Under the pieces are notes generated by a model. It had not been told where the DNA came from and did no database searches. It saw only the letters and a list, made by a program, of their open reading frames with translations. Positions 8,437 to 15,567 of a DNA stretch of 33,640 nucleotides are shown here, piece by piece. The DNA comes from Clostridia bacterium (lineage in GTDB: Bacteria; Bacillota; Clostridia; Christensenellales; Aristaeellaceae), in contig JAFUXH010000081.1 in the NCBI GenBank assembly GCA_017470945.1, positions 1-33,640 on the forward strand, given 5' to 3'. Numbering within the stretch: the stretch's first letter is position 1; each line of letters begins with the position of its first letter. The position numbers and the translations under genes are program-made.

Positions 8437-9381
8437 TCAGGTACCCACCCTTTCCAGCAGCGCGCTTACTGCTTTCTTGCTCAGGATCATCACCAGGAAC
8501 AGCAGCGTTGCGATGGCACTGGCATAGCCCATTTCAAATCGGCTGAAGCCGTAGTCGAACAGGTGGGTGACCACGGTGCGGGCGGCGTAATCCGTGGAGG
8601 GATAACCGCACAGAAGGCGGGGCACGTCGCTCACGTTGAAAGCAGAGGTGATGCTCATCACCGCGCCAAAGAGCAGCATGGGCTTCATGCTGGGCAGGGT
8701 GATGTGGTACAATTCCTGCCAGCGGTTGCGCACGCCATCCACATACCCGGCCTCGTACATGCTTCTGTCGATGCCCTGGAAGCCGGCCACGAAGGACAGG
8801 AAGCCGGTGCCCATGCTCATCCACAGGCTGACGATGATCACGATGGTCATCATATATTTGGGGTCCAGCAGCCACAGCCGCGGCGCCTCGATGATGCCGA
8901 ATTCCATCAAAATGGAGTTGAACCAGCCGTAAGCGTCGCCACGGAAAATGATGGTGAACACGGTGAACGCCGCGCCGGCGATGGACGGGGCGTAGAACAC
9001 CACCACGCCCACGGCCCGCAGCCATTTGGGCAGTTCGTTGATGAACCAGGCAAACAGGAAAGAAAGGATATAGCCGACAGGCCCCACGATGACGGCGATG
9101 ACGAGGGTGTTTTTCACGGACGTCAGGAACACTTCGTCCTGCAGGATCAGGTTAATGTAGTTCTGCAGCCCCACGAACCGGGCGGGCTCCAGAATATTGT
9201 AGTAGGTAAAGCCGTAAAAGATCGACATGCAGATGGGCAGAACGGACAGGGTGAAAAACAGGATGGCGTAAGGCGCCAGGAACAGGTAACATACCTTGTT
9301 TTTCTTGGCCATCGACCAGCCGTGCTGCATCTTTTCCCGCTTCATCGTCAGGTATCTGGATGCGAACGATTGCGAATTCAT
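8437..9381 (-). CDS. Sugar ABC transporter permease, MalF type (first pair)
   Basis: 314 residues, of ordinary length for the family, with six hydrophobic segments beginning with VCYLFLAPYAILFFTLSVLP near residue 40. The coupling loop is YEAGYVDGVRNRWQELYHI then TLP, a recognisable EAA loop with one A-to-G change. It is the partner of the MalG-type subunit at 7209-8435. The open frame reaches a TTG at 9408, but AGGAGG stands about 10 bases before the ATG at 9381, which gives MNSQSFASRYLTMKREK; I use that start. The upstream gene ends 24 bases before it. Substrate recognition probably comes from the large binding protein at 9405-12302. Confidence 0.93.
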   Translation of the reverse strand: MNSQSFASRYLTMKREKMQHGWSMAKKNKVCYLFLAPYAILFFTLSVLPICMSIFYGFTYYNILEPARFVGLQNYINLILQDEVFLTSVKNTLVIAVIVGPVGYILSFLFAWFINELPKWLRAVGVVVFYAPSIAGAAFTVFTIIFRGDAYGWFNSILMEFGIIEAPRLWLLDPKYMMTIVIIVSLWMSMGTGFLSFVAGFQGIDRSMYEAGYVDGVRNRWQELYHITLPSMKPMLLFGAVMSITSAFNVSDVPRLLCGYPSTDYAARTVVTHLFDYGFSRFEMGYASAIATLLFLVMILSKKAVSALLERVGT

Positions 9382-9404
9382 GCTTTCTGATCCTCCTTTC
9401 TTTC

Positions 9405-12302
9405 TCAATCCACCGGCAGGTTGAATTCCTGCCGTTTGATCTTGATTTCTTCATTGATGGTGCGCGCGTAGTTCAGCAGCGTCTCCCGGGGATCCTCCTT
9501 GGTGTTGATCACGCGGCGAATGGCATTGGTGATGTGGCGGGTGGTGGAATAGCCGCCGGCGATTTCGGGGAAGCCGCGGGTGTGGCTCATTTGCTCCTCC
9601 AGCACCTGCAGTTGATCCTTGCTCCAGGCCAATTGCCTCAGCGCGTCCCGGTTGGCGGTCTGGTACCGGGCGCTGGCGCCCAGCACGCTTTCCATTTCCC
9701 GGCCGAAACGCACCTGCGCATCGGCGCTGACCCACCATTTCATGAATTCCCAGGCGTTGTTTTTCGTGTTCTGATCGTCGGTGGCGACCATCATGCAGCA
9801 CAGCCCGTCGGTATTGGCGGTGCGGTCGATGGTGCCGTCCGCCTGGATCGTTCCCGGGAACAGGGTGAAATCCCACAGCCCGCGGATCTCGGGGGCGGAT
9901 ACCATCAGGGTGTTGTAGGTGGCGTAGGAAGCCAGGCCCAGGGGCATTTCACCGCTGCGGAAGCGGCTGACGAAGTCGAACACCGTGGGCAGGCCGTAGT
10001 CGTTATACAGGCTGGTGTACAGCTTGAAGGCCGTAACGCCGCTCTCGGAATCGATCAGGGTGTGCTTGGCGTCCTGATCGTAAATGAAGCCGCCATTTTG
10101 ATAGATCAAGGAATTCAGCACCGAGATATCCGCCGCGCCGATATCCGGGAAGGGCACGGCCACGGTCAGGCTGTTGCCCTGGATGGTGGGCAGGATGGCG
10201 ATCAGATCATCCCAGGTCTGAGGCACCGCCAGCCCCAGCTCCTCCATCACGTCGGAGCGGTAGAACAGCAGGCTGAAATTCTGGGTTTCGGGCAGGCCAT
10301 ACACGCCCACCTTCTTGCCGTTGTCATAAGTCAGTGGGGTCAGGATGCTGTCATAGAAGGGCTCCACCACCTGCGCGTAATCGGGGAACTGGGTCAGATC
10401 CTCCACGGCGTTGCGCATGGCGTAGTTCACCGCGAACCAGCCGCTGACGCTGATGACGATATCGGGGCCGTTGCCCGCCACCACGGCGGTCAGGATGGCG
10501 TCGGCCGCCACCAATTTCACGTTCACCTTGATGCCGGTCTTGGCGGTGAAGGTATCATCCACCATGGTTTTCAGCACGGTGCTCTGGTCGCGGCCCGTGG
10601 TGATCCAAATTTCCAATACGTCGTCGTTATCTTCGTATTTATCGCCCAGGGAATTGTAATCCACGAAGTAGGAGCTGACGCAGCTTTTGATCTCGTGGGC
10701 AAAGCTCTGGAAGAAGTTTTCGCCTACCTTGGGCACCTTGGCGTTTTCGCCGGTGATCATGATCAGATCCACGTCCAGCTTACTTTCGGACATATTCTGC
10801 ATGGCGGTGCCCAGGGAGGTGATATTGTCTTTGAAGTTGGTGAAAGATTCGGTGATTTTATCGTTGTTTTCCACGAATTGCTCCAGCTGCACGGCCAGGG
10901 TCTGGGCGACGGCCACCCGGTCGCTCTTCTGGCCCGTGATGGCCACGGTGTCATCCACGATCTGGTAAAGCCGCTTGCTTTCCAGGCTCATGGCCCGGAT
11001 GACGTCGGGGTATACGCTGGCCAGGTTATAATCGCGGAAGCGGTCGGGGTTGGCGCCAGTGAGCACCAGGATCTTGCGGTAGATCTGGTTCAGGCGGAAA
11101 ATGCTGTCCTCCACCCGCTTGAGCACTGGGCCCATTTCACCCAGCGTCACCTCCATGCGGATGGTGTGGTCGCCCTTGGTCAGGTAGAAGCGGTAGGGAT
11201 TGCCGTCCTGATCCCCCAGGGTGCGCATATCCCAGGAGGTATTGTAGCCGAAGGTCACAGTGCTCAAAGCGTCGAAGGGCACCTGGCCGTCGATATACAC
11301 CGTGCGGCTGCTCAGCGCGCCGCGCTGATACATCTGCCGGGCCTTGATGGAGATATTGTAATACCCATCCTCCGGCACGGAGAAATCCCACTCGATCCAT
11401 TCGCCGGGATGGGTCCAGGGGTCGCCGCCGATGTAATTGAGGATGGTATTGGTAACGGAGCTGGGCTCGGTTTGGCCGGAGGAGCGGTCATACCGGGCGT
11501 ACAGGCTGGGGCTGGAGCGCAGCTCCGCGCTTTCCCCCTGCACCTTCAGGGAGTAATTCTTGCCCGCGTCGGTCATGGTCACCTGGGGCTGGTCGCTCAA
11601 ATACTGCGCGTAGGTAGCGTACGCCGAAATAGGCGTCAGCGTGATGCCGCCGATGATGGCGGGCTCGTTGACGGCCTTGAGGGACAGGGTGTTCTCCCCC
11701 GCCTGGAAATAAAAGGCGTAGGGCTCCGTCTGGTAACCCATGCTGTCGCGGCAATAGGCGCGCTGCCATTCAAAGCGCTCCACCTGGGTGGGGCGGATAT
11801 CGTTGCCCTGGTTGTCCTTGCGCACTTCGCCCACGTCTGTCCACAGGCGGCTGAAACACAGGGTGGAAGCGCCGGAGAATGGCACCTCGCCATTGATATA
11901 CAGTTCCCTTTCCACGTCCACCCCACGGGATTCCACAGTCAAATAATCCAGCATGATATAGTACATGCCGGCCTTTTCTACATTCACCTTCCAGGTCACG
12001 AAGGAGCTGTCGGGCGTATAGACCACCTGCGTTCCCTGATCGCCCGGACGCGCCTCGGCGTCCCCCTCGAAGGAGGCCACGTCCACCGCGATGCTTTCGT
12101 CCCCGCTCTCCGCGTCCGCGTGGAGGGACAAATAGTAATCGTAGGTGTTGCCCCTGCTGATGCCCGTCACATCGGCGGACAGATCGGCGCCCTCGTATTT
12201 GCTCCGGAAATCCTGAGCGCCGCCGCCGAATACGATCAACAGCACCACCACCGCAGCCAGGCAGACCAGGCCCACCACGATCCCGCGATTCTTTTTCACC
12301 AT
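9405..12302 (-). CDS. Membrane-tethered solute-binding protein with two carbohydrate-binding-like modules
   Basis: 965 residues and first gene of the operon. Layout: an uncleaved membrane helix at 8-27 (no lipobox), a jelly-roll-like module at about 95-225, a second at about 258-390 (EWIEWDFSVPEDGYYNISI is typical of CBM6/35-like folds), a helical stalk at about 395-555, and an extracellular solute-binding domain from about 562 to 950. The last contains VLEIWITTGRDQSTVLK, AVVAGNGPDIV and PQTWDDLIAILPTI, all typical of family 1 sugar-binding proteins. Ordinary binding proteins are about 420-550 residue lipoproteins, so this is a large fusion. The open frame reaches 12377, but GGAGAGGCGG precedes the ATG at 12302 and the membrane anchor starts there. 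The binding-domain call is strong; the N-terminal modules are called from pattern only. Confidence 0.85.
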   Translation of the reverse strand: MVKKNRGIVVGLVCLAAVVVLLIVFGGGAQDFRSKYEGADLSADVTGISRGNTYDYYLSLHADAESGDESIAVDVASFEGDAEARPGDQGTQVVYTPDSSFVTWKVNVEKAGMYYIMLDYLTVESRGVDVERELYINGEVPFSGASTLCFSRLWTDVGEVRKDNQGNDIRPTQVERFEWQRAYCRDSMGYQTEPYAFYFQAGENTLSLKAVNEPAIIGGITLTPISAYATYAQYLSDQPQVTMTDAGKNYSLKVQGESAELRSSPSLYARYDRSSGQTEPSSVTNTILNYIGGDPWTHPGEWIEWDFSVPEDGYYNISIKARQMYQRGALSSRTVYIDGQVPFDALSTVTFGYNTSWDMRTLGDQDGNPYRFYLTKGDHTIRMEVTLGEMGPVLKRVEDSIFRLNQIYRKILVLTGANPDRFRDYNLASVYPDVIRAMSLESKRLYQIVDDTVAITGQKSDRVAVAQTLAVQLEQFVENNDKITESFTNFKDNITSLGTAMQNMSESKLDVDLIMITGENAKVPKVGENFFQSFAHEIKSCVSSYFVDYNSLGDKYEDNDDVLEIWITTGRDQSTVLKTMVDDTFTAKTGIKVNVKLVAADAILTAVVAGNGPDIVISVSGWFAVNYAMRNAVEDLTQFPDYAQVVEPFYDSILTPLTYDNGKKVGVYGLPETQNFSLLFYRSDVMEELGLAVPQTWDDLIAILPTIQGNSLTVAVPFPDIGAADISVLNSLIYQNGGFIYDQDAKHTLIDSESGVTAFKLYTSLYNDYGLPTVFDFVSRFRSGEMPLGLASYATYNTLMVSAPEIRGLWDFTLFPGTIQADGTIDRTANTDGLCCMMVATDDQNTKNNAWEFMKWWVSADAQVRFGREMESVLGASARYQTANRDALRQLAWSKDQLQVLEEQMSHTRGFPEIAGGYSTTRHITNAIRRVINTKEDPRETLLNYARTINEEIKIKRQEFNLPVD

Positions 12303-12402
12303 AATTCCGCCTCTCCGACAGCTGACTACATCGTTTTCGCTGCCTTGTGTAATGATTGTTCGTTCACAGATGCACAAACAAATATAGGCAAAACATGCTA
12401 AA

Positions 12403-12431
12403 ATTATACCGTCTTTGTGCCATTATGTCAA
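12403..12431 (-). promoter_or_regulatory. Perfect-consensus sigma-A promoter of the transporter operon
   Basis: On the minus strand TTGACA (12426-12431) and TATAAT (12403-12408) are separated by exactly 17 bases. A-rich tracts upstream resemble an UP element. Transcription should begin near 12396, giving a leader of about 94 bases before the ATG at 12302. I see no hairpin with a U-tract in that leader. A promoter this strong is normally held down by a repressor or limited after initiation. Confidence 0.85.
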
Positions 12432-12517
12432 TCTTCGTCTTACTTTTTTTGTGCTTTTGTTATATATTCTTCATAATATCTGCTCATTTTTTATCTGTTG
12501 CGCGCACATGCTGCCAC

Positions 12518-12551
12518 AATTCGCAAATTTGTCCGCTAAAATTGCAAATTC
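12518..12551. repeat. Imperfect inverted repeat, possible operator
   Basis: AATTCGCAAATTTG (12518-12531) and AAAATTGCAAATTC (12538-12551) are near reverse complements if one base is skipped, with a 6-base spacer. The element lies about 90 bases upstream of the operon -35 and about 100 bases upstream of the sigma gene promoter, a position for a shared regulator. AT-rich DNA makes chance similarity possible. Confidence 0.35.
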
Positions 12552-12652
12552 ATTCCATCGACCCGTCCCATTCCGGCGTCGATCAGTCGAGGTCAGGGCG
12601 GCCGGGCAGGAAAACGGCGGGCAGGGAACGTATAAAAAATGTGCGCTGACCA

Positions 12653-12678
12653 TGCAACGTTTTGCATTTTCCCGCGTC
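12653..12678 (+). promoter_or_regulatory. ECF-type promoter, probably autoregulatory
   Basis: TGCAACGTTTT at 12653-12663 carries the AAC core (12656-12658), followed after 16 bases by CGTC (12675-12678) and TAAA. AAC-N16-CGTC is the architecture recognised by SigW/SigM/SigV-like ECF factors, and it lies 27 bases before the sigma gene start. This suggests the sigma factor transcribes its own gene. Confidence 0.7.
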
Positions 12679-12704
12679 TAAAGGGTGAAAGGAAGTGAGC
12701 AGGG

Positions 12705-13196
12705 ATGGATTTTGAAGCGGTGTATACCCGCTATTTCCGCAAGGTTTATTCCTTTGCTTATTCCCTTTCCCGCAATGCCCACCAGGCGGAGGAAATCACC
12801 CAGGAGACCTTCTTCCGGGCCATGAAGAACCCGAATCAGTTCGAGGGCCGTTCCTCCATGGATACCTATTTGTGCTCCATCGCCCACAATCTGTTCGTTT
12901 CCGCCCTTCGAAAGCAGCAAAAAAACGCGCCGGACACAGCGCTGGAATTCCTGCCGTCGGATGCCGACGTGGAGGCTGGGTTCGAGCAAAAGGACACCGC
13001 GCGGCAATTGCACAAATTGCTGCATCGATTGGATGATCCGTACAAGGAGGTATTTACCCTGCGGGTATTCGGCGAATTATCCTTTGCCGAGATCGGCGCC
13101 CTCTTTGGCAAAGGCGACGCCTGGGCCCGGAGCGTCTATTTCCGGGCCAAGCAGAAACTGCAAGGCATGCTGAAGGAGGAAACAAACGATGGCTGA
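12705..13196 (+). CDS. ECF-type RNA polymerase sigma factor
   Basis: 163 residues, normal for the group. Region 2 spans about 1-70 (DFEAVYTRYFRKVYSFAYS, AEEITQETFFRAMKN, with DTYLCSIAHNLFVSALRKQ in the -10 binding part). A short linker follows, then region 4 at about 100-155 (LHRLDDPYKEVFTLRVFG, LSFAEIGALFGKGDAWARS) as the helix-turn-helix that reads the -35. The sigma factor would be held inactive by the zinc-finger membrane protein whose gene starts 8 bases before its end. The start follows AAAGGA, 12 bases away. It is divergent from the glycan transporter operon. That operon has a sigma-A promoter, so direct control of it by this factor is unsupported. Confidence 0.93.
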   Translation: MDFEAVYTRYFRKVYSFAYSLSRNAHQAEEITQETFFRAMKNPNQFEGRSSMDTYLCSIAHNLFVSALRKQQKNAPDTALEFLPSDADVEAGFEQKDTARQLHKLLHRLDDPYKEVFTLRVFGELSFAEIGALFGKGDAWARSVYFRAKQKLQGMLKEETNDG

Positions 13197-14205
13197 TCAG
13201 GAACAAATAATTTCCTGCAACATCATACAGGATCTGATGCCCCTGGTGATCGATAACGCGTGCAGCGAAGAAACCCGGCAGGCGGTGGATGACCACGTTC
13301 GATCCTGCCCATCCTGCGGGCAGGTGTTTTCCGCCATGAAGGCGCGTATCCCCGCGCTGCCGGTGGATGAAAACGCGGAAAAAAACATCCGTCAGGCCAT
13401 GAAAAAAACGAAACGAAAAACCCTGTGGCTGAAAGTTCTGGCGGCCTGTCTGGGGGTCATCGTGCTGATCAGCGGTATCTATGCAGCGGCGAACCCCGAA
13501 GTGCTGTTTTATGCCCAGACCAGCGCCCCCGCTTCCTGGTTCATCGGCGCTCATTTGGCGCGTACTCAGGAAGGCGCGCTGCTGGTGCAATTCACCCCCG
13601 ATGCCCAGATGAAAGATTTTTACGGCTTCCGGTATTTCCATCATCAGGACCGCAGCGTGTCCATTGCCAACGCCCGCATCCAGAATACGGCGCCTGTCGG
13701 CACCGCCAGCCTTGAATTCTCCTATTCCTGGCTGGCCCGGCTTTTGAACCTGAAAAAACCCGCCGTCGATCGAACCCATAGCGATATCATCCCGCTGCCA
13801 AACGGTGATTGGGCCGTTCCCCTGTGCAGCTTCGTCGATATCCGGTATGTGGACGGCCAATTGCTGGGGGCCAATTGGCGGCCCCTGACCTTCGAGGAAA
13901 TCAAAGCTCAGGTGGAGCAAGATAAAAAAATCAGCGGCAACGCCCTGATCTTCGATTACGAAAAAGAAGTTACTTTTGTCATTCGCAGCGGCAGCCAGGT
14001 GACGGAGGAAACGGCCCAGAACCCCACCTATGAAACCTGCAAGTGGATCATCACCGGCGGCGGGCAGACCAAGCAAATCTATCAGCCCGGCGAGGATATC
14101 CCCCTGTGCGATGAAGAAACCGAGCAATTGTTCCAACAATGGCGAATGAAGCACGCCTTTGATTTCCCCGCCATCGGCACGATCACCCCAGACGAAAACC
14201 TGTAA
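13189..14205 (+). CDS. Zinc-finger anti-sigma factor, membrane-spanning
   Basis: 338 residues. The cytoplasmic N-terminus carries a ZAS/zf-HC2 motif: C10, H36, C40 and C43, spaced C-x25-H-x3-C-x2-C (local sequence DDHVRSCPSCGQ). One membrane helix follows at about 79-100 (WLKVLAACLGVIVLISGIY), then about 235 residues outside the membrane. That outer part does not match a family I recognise and is the likely stress sensor. Motifs such as WLARLLNLKKP and GGGQTKQIYQPGEDIPL give no clear fold. The gene overlaps the sigma gene by 8 bases, the usual coupled arrangement, and a terminator follows. The anti-sigma role is well supported; the signal sensed is unknown. Confidence 0.88.
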   Translation: MADQEQIISCNIIQDLMPLVIDNACSEETRQAVDDHVRSCPSCGQVFSAMKARIPALPVDENAEKNIRQAMKKTKRKTLWLKVLAACLGVIVLISGIYAAANPEVLFYAQTSAPASWFIGAHLARTQEGALLVQFTPDAQMKDFYGFRYFHHQDRSVSIANARIQNTAPVGTASLEFSYSWLARLLNLKKPAVDRTHSDIIPLPNGDWAVPLCSFVDIRYVDGQLLGANWRPLTFEEIKAQVEQDKKISGNALIFDYEKEVTFVIRSGSQVTEETAQNPTYETCKWIITGGGQTKQIYQPGEDIPLCDEETEQLFQQWRMKHAFDFPAIGTITPDENL

Positions 14206-14212
14206 AAACAAT

Positions 14213-14239
14213 GGACGGAGCAATGCTTTTGCTCCGTCC
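14213..14239 (+). terminator. Hairpin terminator after the anti-sigma gene
   Basis: GGACGGAGCAA (14213-14223) pairs perfectly with TTGCTCCGTCC (14229-14239) across a 5-base loop. The T-rich tail (GTTCATTTATT) is imperfect. It separates the convergent anti-sigma and rnhA genes and may serve both. Confidence 0.75.
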
Positions 14240-14245
14240 GTTCAT

Positions 14246-14758
14246 TTATTCATTGGAATGGCTGACGGTAAAATGGTCGGCGTCCCCCAGATCGGGGTTC
14301 CGGCTCAGGTACTGCTTGATGGCCTCCCGGGCCATGGCGTCGCACCGATTGTTTTCCGGGTGATCGCTGTGGCCCTTGACCTTGTGAAAGGTCATCACGT
14401 GGCCCTTTTTGTTGATGGTCAACAGCAGCAGCCGCCACAGATCCTGATTCTCCACCGGCTTGCCCTCGCTGTTTTTCCAGCCGCGCTTCTGCCAATTATC
14501 GATCCAATGCTCGTTGAAGGCGTTCACCAGGTACGCGGAATCGGAATGCACCGTGACGGCGCAGCGGGTTTTTAATTTGCCCAGCGCGCTGATGCAGGCG
14601 AATACTTCCATCCGGTTGTTAGTGGTTTGGGGCATGCTGCCGCTGATTTCCAATTCATGCTGCCCGTACCGCAGAATGGCCGCCCAGCCTCCCGGCCCGG
14701 GATTGCCGGAACAGGCGCCGTCGGTAAAAATATCCACCGCTTTCAGGGCTTCGCTCAT
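14246..14758 (-). CDS. rnhA: Ribonuclease HI
   Basis: 170 residues. It degrades the RNA strand of RNA-DNA hybrids in the cytoplasm. The acidic active site is complete: D13 in IFTDGACSGNPGPGGWA, E51 in NNRMEVFA, D73 in VHSDSAYLVNA and D140 in NRCDAMAREA, with H130 in KVKGHSDHPEN on the mobile loop. The W-rich basic stretch WIDNWQKRGWKNSEGKPVEN matches the handle region of E. coli-type enzymes. The open frame extends to 14848, but GGGGAGGAAGAGG directly precedes the ATG at 14758 and homology starts there. Its promoter is at 14795-14823. Confidence 0.95.
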   Translation of the reverse strand: MSEALKAVDIFTDGACSGNPGPGGWAAILRYGQHELEISGSMPQTTNNRMEVFACISALGKLKTRCAVTVHSDSAYLVNAFNEHWIDNWQKRGWKNSEGKPVENQDLWRLLLLTINKKGHVMTFHKVKGHSDHPENNRCDAMAREAIKQYLSRNPDLGDADHFTVSHSNE

Positions 14759-14794
14759 TCCTCTTCCTCCCCATTCTGCATGCACTGCCCGAAT

Positions 14795-14823
14795 ACTATA
14801 CCATATCTTGTGGGGAAATGCAA
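14795..14823 (-). promoter_or_regulatory. Sigma-A promoter of rnhA
   Basis: On the minus strand TTGCAT (14818-14823) and TATAGT (14795-14800) are 17 bases apart, 37 bases before the rnhA start. The -35 covers an ATG at 14818 on the other strand, an argument against that ATG being the spoIVFA start. Confidence 0.65.
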
Positions 14824-14846
14824 TCATCCCTGCGCAATCTTTTTTC

Positions 14847-14875
14847 ACATATCCCGGCCTTCGCCCGCATAGGAT
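14847..14875 (+). promoter_or_regulatory. Candidate sporulation sigma-E promoter of spoIVF
   Basis: CATAGGAT (14868-14875) fits the sigma-E/sigma-K -10 pattern CATA-N3-T. ACATAT (14847-14852) lies 15 bases upstream, resembling the ATAT core of sigma-E -35 elements. Transcription would begin near 14882, just before AGGAGG at 14888. In Bacillus subtilis the spoIVF operon is sigma-E dependent. The motifs are short and degenerate. Confidence 0.45.
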
Positions 14876-14901
14876 GGATCAGCGAGCAGGAGGCGGAGCG
14901 C

Positions 14902-15567
14902 ATGATCAAAGCAACGGAAAAAGCACCCCATTCGCCGGATGCGGCGGAAGCGCCGCGCAGCGGAATCGAATACCTGAAAACCGAGGAAAAGCCACACTTT
15001 GGGGAGCGGCTGGCCCGGAACATGGCCCTGGCGGGCATGGTGCTGCTGGCGGTGACCGCCGTGCGCAACGCGGAATTGCCCAGTGGGGAAACCGTGCTGA
15101 CCGCCGTGCAGCAGATGACGACCCCCAACTGGGATGAAAGCCTGGGGAAAATCAGCTTCGTCAGCAACCTGTTTCCCGAATCCGTGGCGGTGTTTTTTGA
15201 TACCGGCGTATCGGAAAGCCTGACGGCCCCCTGCGCCGCCGCCGTTTCCCACATGTTCAGTGCGGAGGAGCCCTATATCGGCTACCAAGCGGCGGGGCAG
15301 AAGGTATACGCCGTATCCGACGGCCAGGTGATGAGCATTGCTCATGGGATGAACGAGGAAAGGATCATCCGCCTGCGGCATGACGATGGGATCGAAAGCC
15401 TGTATTATAACCTGTCGGAAACGGCGGTACGGGAAGGGGATTCCGTCACCGCCTCCACCTGCCTGGGCGTTGCCCTGCCGGGGGCGGAGCCGGCGGTGGA
15501 GGTGCGCCGGGCCGGGCGGGCCATCGACCCGACCGCTTTGATGACGCCCAGGCAGGACGCGCCATGA
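14902..15567 (+). CDS. spoIVFA: SpoIVFA-like sporulation protein with degenerate LytM domain
   Basis: 221 residues. In Bacillus SpoIVFA anchors and helps inhibit the SpoIVFB protease in the outer forespore membrane until engulfment is complete. Seen here: a cytoplasmic N-terminus of about 35 residues, one membrane helix (ARNMALAGMVLLAVTAV), then an outer segment ending in a LytM/M23-like fold (GQKVYAVSDGQVMSIAHG, GIESLYYNLSETAVREGDSV). The M23 zinc ligands are missing: VEVRRAG replaces the HxH motif, as expected for a non-catalytic member. The frame is open back to an ATG at 14818, but AGGAGG 8 bases before 14902 decides the start. The last codons overlap spoIVFB by 4 bases. The gene call rests largely on this pairing. 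Confidence 0.8.
   Translation: MIKATEKAPHSPDAAEAPRSGIEYLKTEEKPHFGERLARNMALAGMVLLAVTAVRNAELPSGETVLTAVQQMTTPNWDESLGKISFVSNLFPESVAVFFDTGVSESLTAPCAAAVSHMFSAEEPYIGYQAAGQKVYAVSDGQVMSIAHGMNEERIIRLRHDDGIESLYYNLSETAVREGDSVTASTCLGVALPGAEPAVEVRRAGRAIDPTALMTPRQDAP

Larger units (their letters stand above)
12303..12704. other. 402-bp divergent control region
   Basis: Between the transporter operon and the sigma factor gene. It holds the operon promoter (12403-12431) and its roughly 94-base leader, an AT-rich segment (12432-12500), an imperfect inverted repeat (12518-12551), a GC-rich segment (12560-12630), and the ECF-type promoter (12653-12678). No convincing small gene or RNA was found; short open frames here lack ribosome binding sites. 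Confidence 0.7.

Noticed and set aside
6066-8546. Plus-strand open frame of 826 codons opposite the NHL and permease genes
   Set aside because: It spans two real minus-strand genes and their junction, with no motif and no start signal.
9360-12401. Plus-strand open frame of 1013 codons opposite the large binding protein
   Set aside because: It mirrors the codon structure of the minus-strand gene, is rich in His/Gly/Gln without domains, and lacks a ribosome binding site. GC-rich genes give such antisense frames.
12471-12681. Short open frames in the divergent control region
   Set aside because: No ribosome binding sites, they overlap promoters, and they have no recognisable protein sequence.
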